DNA of 64,000 bases from Leekyejoonella antrihumi (GTDB lineage Bacteria; Actinomycetota; Actinomycetes; Actinomycetales; Dermatophilaceae): positions 62,001 to 126,000 of the forward strand of contig NZ_VCQV01000007.1 in the NCBI RefSeq assembly GCF_007845645.1. The letters run 5' to 3'. Below, piece after piece: positions 11,441 to 18,854 of the stretch. How positions within the stretch are numbered: the stretch's first letter is position 1; each line of letters opens with the position of its first letter. Made by a program: the position numbers and the translations under genes. Under the pieces are notes generated by a model. It had not been told where the DNA came from. It saw nothing but the letters and a program-made list of their open reading frames with translations, and did no database searches.

Positions 11441-11683
11441 GTGGATATCGTGCAGATCGCCCTTCAGGTGATCGTCGTCGTGACCAGCCTCTTTTTGGTG
11501 CTGCTGATTCTCATGCACAAGGGGCAGGGAGGCGGCCTGTCCGACATGTTCGGTGGCGGAGTGTCCAGCAGCCTCGGAGGTTCCTCGGTGGCCCAGCGCA
11601 ACCTCGACCGGCTCACCATTGTCGTGGGTCTGGTCTGGGCGCTCTGTATTGTCGGGCTTGGGCTTGTGGCACGTTTCAGCTGA
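11441..11683 (+). CDS. secG: Preprotein translocase subunit SecG
   Basis: SecG is the small accessory membrane subunit of the SecYEG channel. The 80-residue product has two hydrophobic helices (ALQVIVVVTSLFLVLLILMH and LDRLTIVVGLVWALCIVGLG) separated by the glycine-rich loop KGQGGGLSDMFGGG that is diagnostic for the family, and the SxAxRNLDR segment before helix two. GTG start 100 bases after tpiA; 15 bases before rbpA. The tpiA-secG neighbourhood is conserved across Actinobacteria. Confidence 0.95.
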   Translation: MDIVQIALQVIVVVTSLFLVLLILMHKGQGGGLSDMFGGGVSSSLGGSSVAQRNLDRLTIVVGLVWALCIVGLGLVARFS

Positions 11684-11698
11684 TCGAAGGAGCAGATT

Positions 11699-12049
11699 GT
11701 GGCGGGTGGCAACGCGATTCGAGGTAGCCGGGTTGGTGCCGGTCCGATGGGCGAGGCGGAGCGAGGCGATGCAGCACCACGGGTCGTGATCTCCTACTGG
11801 TGCTCCAACGGGCACGAGACACGGCCGAGCTTTGCGCAGGGGCAAGGGCTCGCCGTCCCCGAGACGTGGGACTGTCCCCGCTGCGGCCTGCCGTCCGGGC
11901 AGGATCAGGAGAACCCACCGGCACCGACCCGGTCGGAGCCCTACAAGACCCACCTGGCCTACGTGAAAGAGCGCCGTAGTGACGAGGAGGGCGCGGTCAT
12001 CCTTGACGAGGCTCTGGAGACTCTGCGGGGGCGGGGCCTGATCCGGTAG
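11699..12049 (+). CDS. rbpA: RNA polymerase-binding protein RbpA
   Basis: RbpA is an actinobacterial transcription factor that binds RNA polymerase and the principal sigma factor and stabilises the open complex. The 116-residue protein has the N-terminal tail (GNAIRGSRVGAGPMGEAERG), a core domain with paired cysteines (YWCSNGHE, WDCPRCGLPSG) and the C-terminal sigma-interacting helix (VILDEALETLRGRG). GTG 11699 follows GAAGGAGC. Its last 53 bases overlap convergently with the 3' end of the APC permease gene on the other strand. Confidence 0.95.
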   Translation: MAGGNAIRGSRVGAGPMGEAERGDAAPRVVISYWCSNGHETRPSFAQGQGLAVPETWDCPRCGLPSGQDQENPPAPTRSEPYKTHLAYVKERRSDEEGAVILDEALETLRGRGLIR

Positions 12050-13484
12050 TCAGCGGGACGCGAACGAAGTAGCTGCTGCCCTTGGCCCAGTAGATGCACA
12101 TCGGGATGATTCCTACGGCCAGCGTGCCGAGGCCGATGAGGTCGATTGTGAGCCCCAGCGTCGGAATCGACTCGATGAAGATCCACGTCATGAACGCCGC
12201 CCCGACGGCCGGCCACAGCCCGATGAAGAGGAAGTTCTTGGGCGAGGTGAGGATCTGCCGACGGTAGGCCACGACCACCGCGAGGCCGGCCAGGGCGTAG
12301 TAGAAGGCGATCTGCAGGCCGATCGAGCTGATGGCGTCGCTGAGGATGGTGCCGACGCTGCCGAGGAAGTTCGAGCCGATGAACAGCACCAGGGACACTC
12401 CAGCCACCACGACGGTGGCGAATGCGGGAGTCCGCCAGCTGGAGTGGACCCGGCCGAATGCCGCGGGAAGCGTGTGGTCTCGGCCCATCGCGAACAGTGA
12501 GCGTGTCACCTGGATCAACGTGGTCTCCAGTGTCGCGATGGTGGACAGCATGACCGCAATGATCAGGAGTTTGCCACCCGCTCCCGGCCAGATGACCTCG
12601 CCGAGCCGACCGAGCACGTTGCCGCTGTTGGCGGCGATGGACGCCGGCGTCATCATCATGTTGATCGCAATGGTGAACATCTCGAAGAGGGCGAAGACGA
12701 TCAGCACGCCGATGATGCCGCCGAGGCCCGCTGCCTTGTGGCTGTCCTTCGTCTCCTCGTTGAGGTTCGCGCTGACGTCCCAGCCCCAGTAGTAGAAGGC
12801 CGCGACCAGCGCGGCCGCGACGAACCCGGACATGCCGTTGAAGTGCCCGAACCCGAGCCAGCTCCAGGAGAATGCCGGACCGGCGTGATGCCCGAGCGAG
12901 GCGCGGACGATGGCGATGACCGCGAAGATGATCAGGATGGCAACCTCGATGGAGGACATGATCCACTGCGCATGAGCGGTCACGCGGATGCCGATCATGA
13001 CGCAGGTGACCATGACCAGGAACCAGACCGACCCGATCAGGGTCACCAGCCAGGTCTCGGAGTCGTGGCTCGGACTGAACAGGTCGACGGTGACCGACCC
13101 CGCGGGGAGGGACCCGGCCACCATGAAGATGGTCGCCGACACCACCAGCGCCCAGCCGGACAGGTAGCCCAGGGTCGGGTGCAGCGCCCGGCCCACCCAG
13201 GAGTAGCTGGCGCCTGCGTTGACGTCGGCGCGGCCGAGGTAGGAGAAGGCCCACGCGATCCCGAGCATCGGGATCCCGCACCACAGCAGTGCGGCCGGGC
13301 TGGCCAGACCGGCCGCGGCGACCAGCGTCGCGGTCGTTGCGGCGATCGAGTAGGCCGGTGCGCTGCCGGCCACCGCCATCACGACCGAGCCGCTGGCGGT
13401 GATGACGTTCCGGTGCAGGCCCGAGCCGTGTCCCTCGGGTGCGGCTGCGGATGCAGGTGCGGGTGGCGCGCTGGTTGTGCCCAT
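11997..13484 (-). CDS. APC-family amino-acid permease
   Basis: This 495-residue membrane protein looks like an amino acid-polyamine-organocation transporter: about twelve hydrophobic helices, with the helix-1 region (SVVMAVAGSAPAYSIA) and SYLGRADVNAGASYSWVGRAL in the expected places. Substrate cannot be told from sequence. ATG 13484 is chosen because AAGGAG lies 8 bases upstream; an in-frame GTG at 13490 is less well placed. Its stop lies inside rbpA on the opposite strand. It is the first gene of an accessory stretch between rbpA and pgl. An AT-rich region with repeated AGAATT half-sites upstream may hold its promoter and operator. Confidence 0.85.
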   Translation of the reverse strand: MGTTSAPPAPASAAAPEGHGSGLHRNVITASGSVVMAVAGSAPAYSIAATTATLVAAAGLASPAALLWCGIPMLGIAWAFSYLGRADVNAGASYSWVGRALHPTLGYLSGWALVVSATIFMVAGSLPAGSVTVDLFSPSHDSETWLVTLIGSVWFLVMVTCVMIGIRVTAHAQWIMSSIEVAILIIFAVIAIVRASLGHHAGPAFSWSWLGFGHFNGMSGFVAAALVAAFYYWGWDVSANLNEETKDSHKAAGLGGIIGVLIVFALFEMFTIAINMMMTPASIAANSGNVLGRLGEVIWPGAGGKLLIIAVMLSTIATLETTLIQVTRSLFAMGRDHTLPAAFGRVHSSWRTPAFATVVVAGVSLVLFIGSNFLGSVGTILSDAISSIGLQIAFYYALAGLAVVVAYRRQILTSPKNFLFIGLWPAVGAAFMTWIFIESIPTLGLTIDLIGLGTLAVGIIPMCIYWAKGSSYFVRVPLTTGSGPAPAESPEPRQG

Positions 13485-13944
13485 GGTCACGACTCCTTGG
13501 TCGCTCGGCTTACTGCCCGCCGCCTGCGTGGTGTGCCCACGCCGCGACGAGTCGATTGAGATTAGTCCCGAGACACGTCGGATAGGAAGAATTTCGTAGA
13601 TTAATTCTCAGATCTGTGAGGTTTCCGAGAATTCTCCCGCCCGCAGATGAGGTATTAGTTGCGAGGCTGCGCACTCACCAGCCGTCGTCCGACGTCGGAA
13701 ATTCCCAACGTAGCGCTGCGGCGCACGCCCGATCTCGGGTTGGTGGTCGACGGCGACTTCGGCCCGCCAACCCACGCGGCGGGCGACTGCGCTACGTGCT
13801 TGGCGAACACGACGACCCGCAGCGACTCTCCCAGACCGATGAGCGCCCTCCGCGAAGCACCGATGGTGATCGACCCCTCCAGACATCCCGGTACAGGATC
13901 CTCGACCGCCCCGTGCCGTGGGGCGTCTCAGTAAGGTGACCAGC
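13485..13944. other. Intergenic region with AT-rich operator candidate
   Basis: The region next to the permease contains AGAATT (13588-13593), AATTCT (13603-13608) and the palindrome GAGAATTCTC (13627-13636), unusual for this GC content. From about 13930 down to 13660 the minus strand has an open frame of some 85 codons with G/C-ending codon use but no start codon and no recognised family; it may be a gene remnant. No intact gene is supported. Confidence 0.4.
13932..13937 (+). promoter_or_regulatory. Putative -10 box of leaderless lipoprotein gene
   Basis: TAAGGT fits TANNNT and ends 7 bases before the GTG at 13945; no ribosome-binding sequence is seen. Confidence 0.45.
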
Positions 13945-15000
13945 GTGAGCACAGTTCGGCCCTGGGGGCATCGGCGGCCGCTTACTGCCCGTTTGGCTGT
14001 GGGCGCGGGGTGTGCGTTGCTGACGGCGTGTGGCGGGGCCACCACACCGGGCGCTTCACCCACCGGCACGGGCAGCAATCATCCGGTGTCGCACGTGTCG
14101 ACCCCGACGGGCGCGCCCCTGCCTGCCTCGGCATCGACCAACGAAGCGCGGACAGTGGCCGAGACGCGGCGCCTGATCGCCCTCGTCACCCTCCCGCCGA
14201 AAGCGACCCAGTTGACCTCGGCGCCCACATCGCTCAGCGGGCCGGCGATGGGCGCCTTAGCCTCGGCATCGTTGATCGACTCGCCACGGTTCTGGCGCGT
14301 CCCGATGTCCATGCAGCAATCCGCAACGTGGATCGCAGCGCACTCACCGCAGAGGCTCGGCGCGAGTGGTACCGCCAAGGGGACCACCGGCTCCGTGGTG
14401 ACCAGCATCGGGTACGGCTACACCGACAACCTGCACAGCGATGCCTGGCAAAACGCGGCACTCGACATCGGGATCGCGCCCGATGGTGCCCATGGCAGCT
14501 ACTGGCGTGCGGATGGTGTCGCCCTATGGGTGGATCCCACCCCGGCGACTGCTCCCGCAGGCGGCAAAAGACTCGCGGTCACCGTGGCTGGCGGCTGCCC
14601 GACCAGTGACCGTGGCGCCACCAACGTCCCACCAGGGACGAAAACGTCGCTGCTACCCCCAGGGACCCCAACGGCAGGGGTGATCTGCTCCTACAACGGA
14701 CTCAACGGTGCAGCATTCGCGCTGCGTTCACACGCCCGGCTGGACGGGACCCAAGCCGAGCGCCTGGCACACCAGGCGAGGACGATCCACCTGAGCCACA
14801 CCACCGGCGGCGTGACCAGTTGCCCCATGGACGACGGGGCGACCACCGTGATCGCGTTCCACTACCCCGGCAACCCACCCGCAACGCTGTGGCTGAAGGA
14901 CAACGGTTGCCGCTCGATCTCCAACGGCACCATCACCGCCGGCGACGATGCCTCCCTCACCACGTTCGCCACCGCCGTAACAGCACTCCTGCCCCACTAA
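13945..15000 (+). CDS. Putative lipoprotein of unknown function
   Basis: The 351-residue product begins with basic residues, a hydrophobic stretch (LTARLAVGAGCALLTAC) and a lipobox with Cys around residue 29, so it is probably a membrane-anchored lipoprotein. A Gly/Ser/Thr-rich linker follows, then a folded-looking domain with several Cys (for example VAGGCPTSD, GVICSYNGLNG, TSCPMDDG, DNGCRS) that could form disulfides outside the cell. No family is recognised. GTG 13945 places the signal peptide at the N-terminus; the open frame extends 9 codons further up without a ribosome site. The gene stands alone, divergent from the permease. Confidence 0.7.
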   Translation: MSTVRPWGHRRPLTARLAVGAGCALLTACGGATTPGASPTGTGSNHPVSHVSTPTGAPLPASASTNEARTVAETRRLIALVTLPPKATQLTSAPTSLSGPAMGALASASLIDSPRFWRVPMSMQQSATWIAAHSPQRLGASGTAKGTTGSVVTSIGYGYTDNLHSDAWQNAALDIGIAPDGAHGSYWRADGVALWVDPTPATAPAGGKRLAVTVAGGCPTSDRGATNVPPGTKTSLLPPGTPTAGVICSYNGLNGAAFALRSHARLDGTQAERLAHQARTIHLSHTTGGVTSCPMDDGATTVIAFHYPGNPPATLWLKDNGCRSISNGTITAGDDASLTTFATAVTALLPH

Positions 15001-15095
15001 CAACCTCCGCACGCAGCCCTCGCCACCCCTCCCGCGGATGATCTCCGCCCGTTGACGATCCGGCTACGAATGGTCCCCGGTATCGTGCGACAGCG

Positions 15096-15300
15096 CTAGT
15101 CGCGATCGACATACAGGCAGAACGGGTGGCCATCGGGATCGACCAGGACCCGGACATCGTCCTGAGGTTGGTGCTCATGGAGTGCCGAGCCGAGGGCCAC
15201 GCCGGCCGCTTGTAGCTGGACTCGGTCTGGAAAGCGAGGTTTGCTGAGGCACCCTGTTCCGGTTGATGGTCAAATGGGGGCTCGGCATGGTCAGGTGCCC
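15096..15300 (-). pseudogene. Remnant of a VOC (glyoxalase-like) protein gene
   Basis: One minus-strand frame reads QLQAAGVALGSALHEHQPQDD, then VLVDPDGHPFCLYVDRD and a stop at 15096, the typical C-terminal end of a vicinal-oxygen-chelate protein (DPxGHPFCL). A second frame just upstream holds APDHAEPPFDHQPEQGA, which resembles a more N-terminal part. The middle is deleted and the frames do not join, so this is a degraded gene. It abuts the vapC stop. Confidence 0.6.
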
Positions 15301-15668
15301 TGGGAGTCGCCATGGTCGAGTTCGAGTCGCACGGCCGTCGCCTGGAGTCGCTTGTCACGCGTCCACAGTTGGGCACCGGCTGACAGCCTCGTGGAGGCCA
15401 GCAGGAGTGCGTCGACGTAGCCTATGCCGAGGCCATCCAGTCGATGGTGATCGATCAGGGTCATCACCTCGACATCTGTGGCAAGGGTGGCCTGCGGAAG
15501 ATTGTGGAGCAGTCCCAGGACCTCGGTGCGGCGCGCGAGGTTACCCAAGGCAAGTTCCCCTGTCACCCACGGGTGGCCCAGCACTTCGCTGTGCTGGAGA
15601 AGGGTGCCGAGGTGCGCATCGCCGCTGCGGAGATGGTCGATCCAGATCGACGTGTCAACGAGGATCAC
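15291..15668 (-). CDS. vapC: VapC-family PIN-domain toxin
   Basis: VapC toxins are Mg-dependent PIN ribonucleases that cut tRNA or rRNA. The 125-residue protein has the expected acidic residues: Asp5 in MILVDTSIWIDHL, the Glu in WVTGELALG, and the Asp residues of GYVDALLLAS and LWTRDKRL. Its ATG overlaps the stop of the upstream antitoxin gene by 4 bases (ATGA), the usual coupling in vapBC operons. Target RNA is not predictable. Confidence 0.9.
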   Translation of the reverse strand: MILVDTSIWIDHLRSGDAHLGTLLQHSEVLGHPWVTGELALGNLARRTEVLGLLHNLPQATLATDVEVMTLIDHHRLDGLGIGYVDALLLASTRLSAGAQLWTRDKRLQATAVRLELDHGDSQGT

Positions 15669-15862
15669 GCGGGAGTTGACCGCCGTCGCGGTGCCGGTCT
15701 CGCGTCGGGCTCACTACCCGCGAGTTGCGCGAGCCGTCGAGCACTCTCCCGCTCAATCAGGGCCTGTAGGGCCTGACGAACCAGAGCGGTCTTCTCAGTC
15801 GTCCCGGTCAGGCGCTGGGCCTCCTTGACGAGCTCGTTGTCCAAGGCGAGAGTCGTTCGCAT
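15665..15862 (-). CDS. vapB: VapB-family antitoxin
   Basis: The 65-residue protein begins MRTTLALDNELVKEAQRLTG, a ribbon-helix-helix type DNA-binding N-terminus typical of VapB antitoxins, followed by TEKTALVRQALQALIERES and a basic, proline-rich C-terminus likely to wrap the toxin. Such antitoxins neutralise VapC and repress their own operon. ATG 15862 is chosen because it begins the conserved MRTT motif; in-frame GTG codons exist at 15868-15871. A palindrome and -10 box lie upstream. Confidence 0.88.
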   Translation of the reverse strand: MRTTLALDNELVKEAQRLTGTTEKTALVRQALQALIERESARRLAQLAGSEPDARPAPRRRSTPA

Positions 15863-15887
15863 CGTCACCACCAGGCACGGTTCGGGA

Positions 15888-15907
15888 CATCAGGTGATGC
15901 CATCATA
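15888..15907 (-). promoter_or_regulatory. vapBC promoter and operator
   Basis: On the minus strand TATGAT (15902-15907) is a good -10 box; directly downstream the interrupted palindrome CATCA-CC-TGATG (15888-15899) lies between it and vapB. An antitoxin bound here would block transcription, fitting autoregulation. Confidence 0.5.
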
Positions 15908-16188
15908 CGTGCCATGGCGACCGGCCAGGGATCCGCGTGCGGTGCGCCGTCATCTTTGTGGATCAGACGCGCTCACGCACACCAAACAGTGGCCGGCCAA
16001 GACACGCCATCCCCGTAAGCCAGTCACCGGCGACCAAAGGGACGAGACGCTCTTCGCGCCCGACCCGTTTCGCAGGGGTGCCGCTACGGGACGTCCGCCA
16101 CAGTCTTGCAAGCCGACCGATGGCGGATCTGCTTGTAGAGATGGGATGACACACCAGCCCGGATGTGATGCACGCCTACCATCGGCTC
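15908..16188. other. Intergenic stretch without a supported gene
   Basis: Short open frames exist on both strands, but none has a recognised family, convincing codon use or ribosome site. Confidence 0.4.
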
Positions 16189-16516
16189 ATGGTGGGTCGT
16201 GCGCTTCTCGCGGTGGGCGCCGCTGCGGTCGTTGCGGCAGCGGTCCTGATGATTGTTTCGGTCCGAGCCGAGGGAGTATCAGGCAACGCGATCTCGCCGC
16301 AGTACTCGGGCTTCGGGTGGTTCTCCTACGCGCCACTGCCTGAACACCCCACGACTGTCGAACTCCGCGCCGCGGGGGTGCGCGTGCCTCAAGACGGCCG
16401 TTGCCGATCGGCGCCGCGAGGCCGCAGGAGCCGCCGCGGGCAGCGTTGTCCTGCTGGGCGTCGCGTTGCTGCCGCGTCGCCTGCGACGACGTCGTCCTGC
16501 CGCCGCACCGCGGTGA
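16189..16516 (+). pseudogene. Frameshifted two-helix membrane protein
   Basis: From ATG 16189 the product starts with a membrane helix (VGRALLAVGAAAVVAAAVLM) and a loop containing FGWFSYAPLPEH, typical of small actinobacterial membrane proteins with two helices. Near 16370-16400 coding switches to the next frame, which gives AVADRRREAAGAAAGSVVLL, a second helix, and ends LLPRRLRRRR to a stop at 16516. Joined, the two parts make a protein of about 108 residues. A single-base indel, real or a sequencing error, explains the break. Confidence 0.5.
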
Positions 16517-16645
16517 CCTCCCGCTGGCGCCGCCGCCGTTCGCCCTCGACCAGGGTGGCAGCACCGAGCCCGGTCAGGTGCGGGAAGTTCCTGCGACCTC
16601 GGCGAGGTGACGCCGAGAGGCCGGCAACTCTCGGCCGGCGCGTGG

Positions 16646-17029
16646 TCAGCCCCAGAACGCATCGAGCTGATCCTGGTCGGAGTAGTGCCCACGAACCTCC
16701 TGGATCAGACCGTCGGCCATCGTCATCAGTTGACAGCCCGTGATATCCAGAGTTCTCCCCTGATAGTCGCCGGTCGCGTGCTGCACGGCCACGACGTGTT
16801 GGTCGCCGATCGCGATGTCCAGCAAGTCGGCCCGAAAGGTGCCACCGGACAGCGGACCCAGCCGGGTCAGGAAGTGGTCTCGGATCGCCGGCCACCCTCG
16901 GTGATCGCCGGAGATGACGCTGTGCCCGGGCAGGTGCCACACGGCATCCGGGCGGAAGCAGGAGCCCGCGGCCTCGACGTCCCTTGCCGCGACCGCGGCA
17001 TAAAACCGGCGCACTGCCTCGACGTCCAT
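16646..17029 (-). CDS. SnoaL-like / NTF2-fold protein
   Basis: The 127-residue protein has the SnoaL-like layout: VEAVRRFYAAVAARDVEA at the start, then FRPDAVWHLPGHSVISGD, a central helix (WPAIRDHFLTRLG), and a beta-rich half (HVVAVQHATGDYQGR, CQLMTMADGLIQEVRGHYSD). The family comprises small cone-shaped folds used as enzymes or ligand binders; specific function is not predictable. ATG 17029 is preceded by a GGAGATC ribosome site. It ends the accessory stretch before pgl. Confidence 0.8.
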   Translation of the reverse strand: MDVEAVRRFYAAVAARDVEAAGSCFRPDAVWHLPGHSVISGDHRGWPAIRDHFLTRLGPLSGGTFRADLLDIAIGDQHVVAVQHATGDYQGRTLDITGCQLMTMADGLIQEVRGHYSDQDQLDAFWG

Positions 17030-17143
17030 GGTGATCTCCTTCGCGGCCGGCGGCTCGCGGCCGGCGGACGCCGGCTCGCCCGCACGGCGCGAGCGTACTG
17101 CTCGACCCGCCCCGGGTGACAGAATATTGCTGGGCCAGAACAG

Positions 17144-17893
17144 CTATCGGATGCGGGCTGCCGCCGCGGCGTCGAGCCACCAGACCGTGTCCTGCGAGCC
17201 GTGCGCACCGCTGGCCGGGGTGTCCCACGGGTCGGCACCCGTCGCGAGCGCCGCCTGCACCGCGTCGGCCTTCTCCGCGCCGGCGACCATGAACCACACC
17301 TGCCTCGCGGCATTGATCGCCGGGTAGGTCAGGCTGATGCGCACCGGTGGAGGCTTGGGGGAGTCCTCGACCGCTACGGTCGGTGCTCCGGTCACCCGCT
17401 GCGCCGGGTGGTGCGGGAAGAGAGATGCGATATGCGCATCCGGGCCGACCCCGAGCATCAGCACATCGAAGGCCGGGACGTCGTGTCCGTCCGCGGCGTG
17501 CGCAGCCAGCTCCGCGGCATACCGGGTCGTCGCTGCGGCGACGTCGTCACCGTCCGGGCCATCGGTCGCGGGCATCGCGTGGACCATTGACGGGTCCAGC
17601 CCGAGCCGATCGAGCAGGGCCTCGCGGGCCTCGGTCTCATTCCGGTCCGGATGCCCGGACGGCACGAATCGCTCGTCGCCCCACCACAGGTGCACCCGGG
17701 ACCAGTCGACGGGTCCGACCTGCGGGTGCTGCAGGCCGACCAGCGACGCTCCGCCCATCGAGCCGCCGGTCAGCACCAGGTGCGCGGTCCCGCGGGCATC
17801 CTGGGCGGCCCGAATCGACTCCGAGAGCGCGGCGGCGATGGCTGCGGTGGTCGCATCCTTGCTGGGGCCGACCTCGATGCGGGGTGTCGTCAT
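17144..17893 (-). CDS. pgl: 6-phosphogluconolactonase
   Basis: It hydrolyses 6-phosphogluconolactone in the oxidative pentose-phosphate pathway. The 249-residue protein has the sugar-phosphate isomerase-like motifs LVLTGGSMGG, HLWWGDERFVPSGHPDRNE and LMLGVGPDAHIASLFP, and ends with a Trp-Trp-Leu segment normal for actinobacterial Pgl. Its ATG is 10 bases after the opcA stop. It is the last gene of the leftward tkt-tal-pgi-zwf-opcA-pgl operon, so all enzymes from glucose-6-phosphate to 6-phosphogluconate are together. Confidence 0.93.
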   Translation of the reverse strand: MTTPRIEVGPSKDATTAAIAAALSESIRAAQDARGTAHLVLTGGSMGGASLVGLQHPQVGPVDWSRVHLWWGDERFVPSGHPDRNETEAREALLDRLGLDPSMVHAMPATDGPDGDDVAAATTRYAAELAAHAADGHDVPAFDVLMLGVGPDAHIASLFPHHPAQRVTGAPTVAVEDSPKPPPVRISLTYPAINAARQVWFMVAGAEKADAVQAALATGADPWDTPASGAHGSQDTVWWLDAAAAARIR

Positions 17894-17903
17894 TTCATGC
17901 CTC

Positions 17904-18854
17904 CTACTTCCGGCTGCGGCCGGCTCGGGTCGCCGACACTCCGTCCACGAGCTCGAGGCCCTTCAGCAGGGCATCCCGATAGGTGATGTCCCGGTCCATG
18001 CTGCGCAACTCCTCGGCAAGCGACTCGGCCGTGCCGGGGCGCGACAGGTCGACGGTGCGCGGCGGCTGCTCCGGTTGGGTCACGGTGGCGAATCGGCGAT
18101 CCGGTCGCACCAGCTCGATCGGACCGCTGGCCCGATCCATGTGGACCTTCGTCAGGCCGGTGCCCCGCTTGCCGCGGACCCGGTGCACCGGGCAACGCAG
18201 TCGCACCGCCAGCCAGCCGGCGAGCAGGTCGGTGCTGGCCGAGTCGCTGGCACCGCTGACGGTCACGGCCGTGACCGGTTCGTAGGGCGGTTGGTCGAGC
18301 GCCGTCGCGAGGAGTCCACGCCAGCGCGTGGTCCGGGACCAGGCCATGTCGGAGTCGCCTTCGGCATAGGTCTGGCGGCGACGGAGCAGATCCTTCCGCG
18401 GGTTGGATGACAGTGAGGCATCGGTGATACGTCGGTCTGCCATCGCCCCGATCGGCGACCCGGCGACGTCGTAGTCGGCGTTCATCGGCCACCATGCGAC
18501 GACCGGCGAGTCCGGCACGAGCAGCGGGGTCACAACCGCCTCCCCGTGATCGGCAAGTTCGCCGAAGAGGCGGAGGACGACGATCTCGCTGACCCCCGCG
18601 TCACCGCCCATGCGCACCTCGGCATCCATCCGGTCGCTCCACCGACGGTCGCCCCGCACCAGCGTGATGATCCGACTCGGGTGCGCCCGGCTGGCTGCGG
18701 TGGCCGCCTCCAGTGCGTCATCCGCCCCGTCGTCGTCGGTCACGATGATGAGGGTCATGACGCGGCCCAAAGTCATGGCACCGATCTCGCTGCGTAGCCG
18801 CACGAGTGCCTTGCTGACGTCCTTGGTGGTGCAGTCCGGCATCTCGATGTTCAC
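17904..18854 (-). CDS. opcA: Glucose-6-phosphate dehydrogenase assembly protein OpcA
   Basis: OpcA is an actinobacterial and cyanobacterial factor needed for activity or assembly of glucose-6-phosphate dehydrogenase. The 316-residue protein shows the family features VTPLLVPDSPVVAWWPMN and SNPRKDLLRRRQTYAEGDSD near the middle, followed by the C-terminal OpcA domain with DLLAGWLAVRLRCPVHRV. Its ATG overlaps the zwf stop by 4 bases, as expected for partners made in fixed ratio. Confidence 0.93.
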   Translation of the reverse strand: MNIEMPDCTTKDVSKALVRLRSEIGAMTLGRVMTLIIVTDDDGADDALEAATAASRAHPSRIITLVRGDRRWSDRMDAEVRMGGDAGVSEIVVLRLFGELADHGEAVVTPLLVPDSPVVAWWPMNADYDVAGSPIGAMADRRITDASLSSNPRKDLLRRRQTYAEGDSDMAWSRTTRWRGLLATALDQPPYEPVTAVTVSGASDSASTDLLAGWLAVRLRCPVHRVRGKRGTGLTKVHMDRASGPIELVRPDRRFATVTQPEQPPRTVDLSRPGTAESLAEELRSMDRDITYRDALLKGLELVDGVSATRAGRSRK

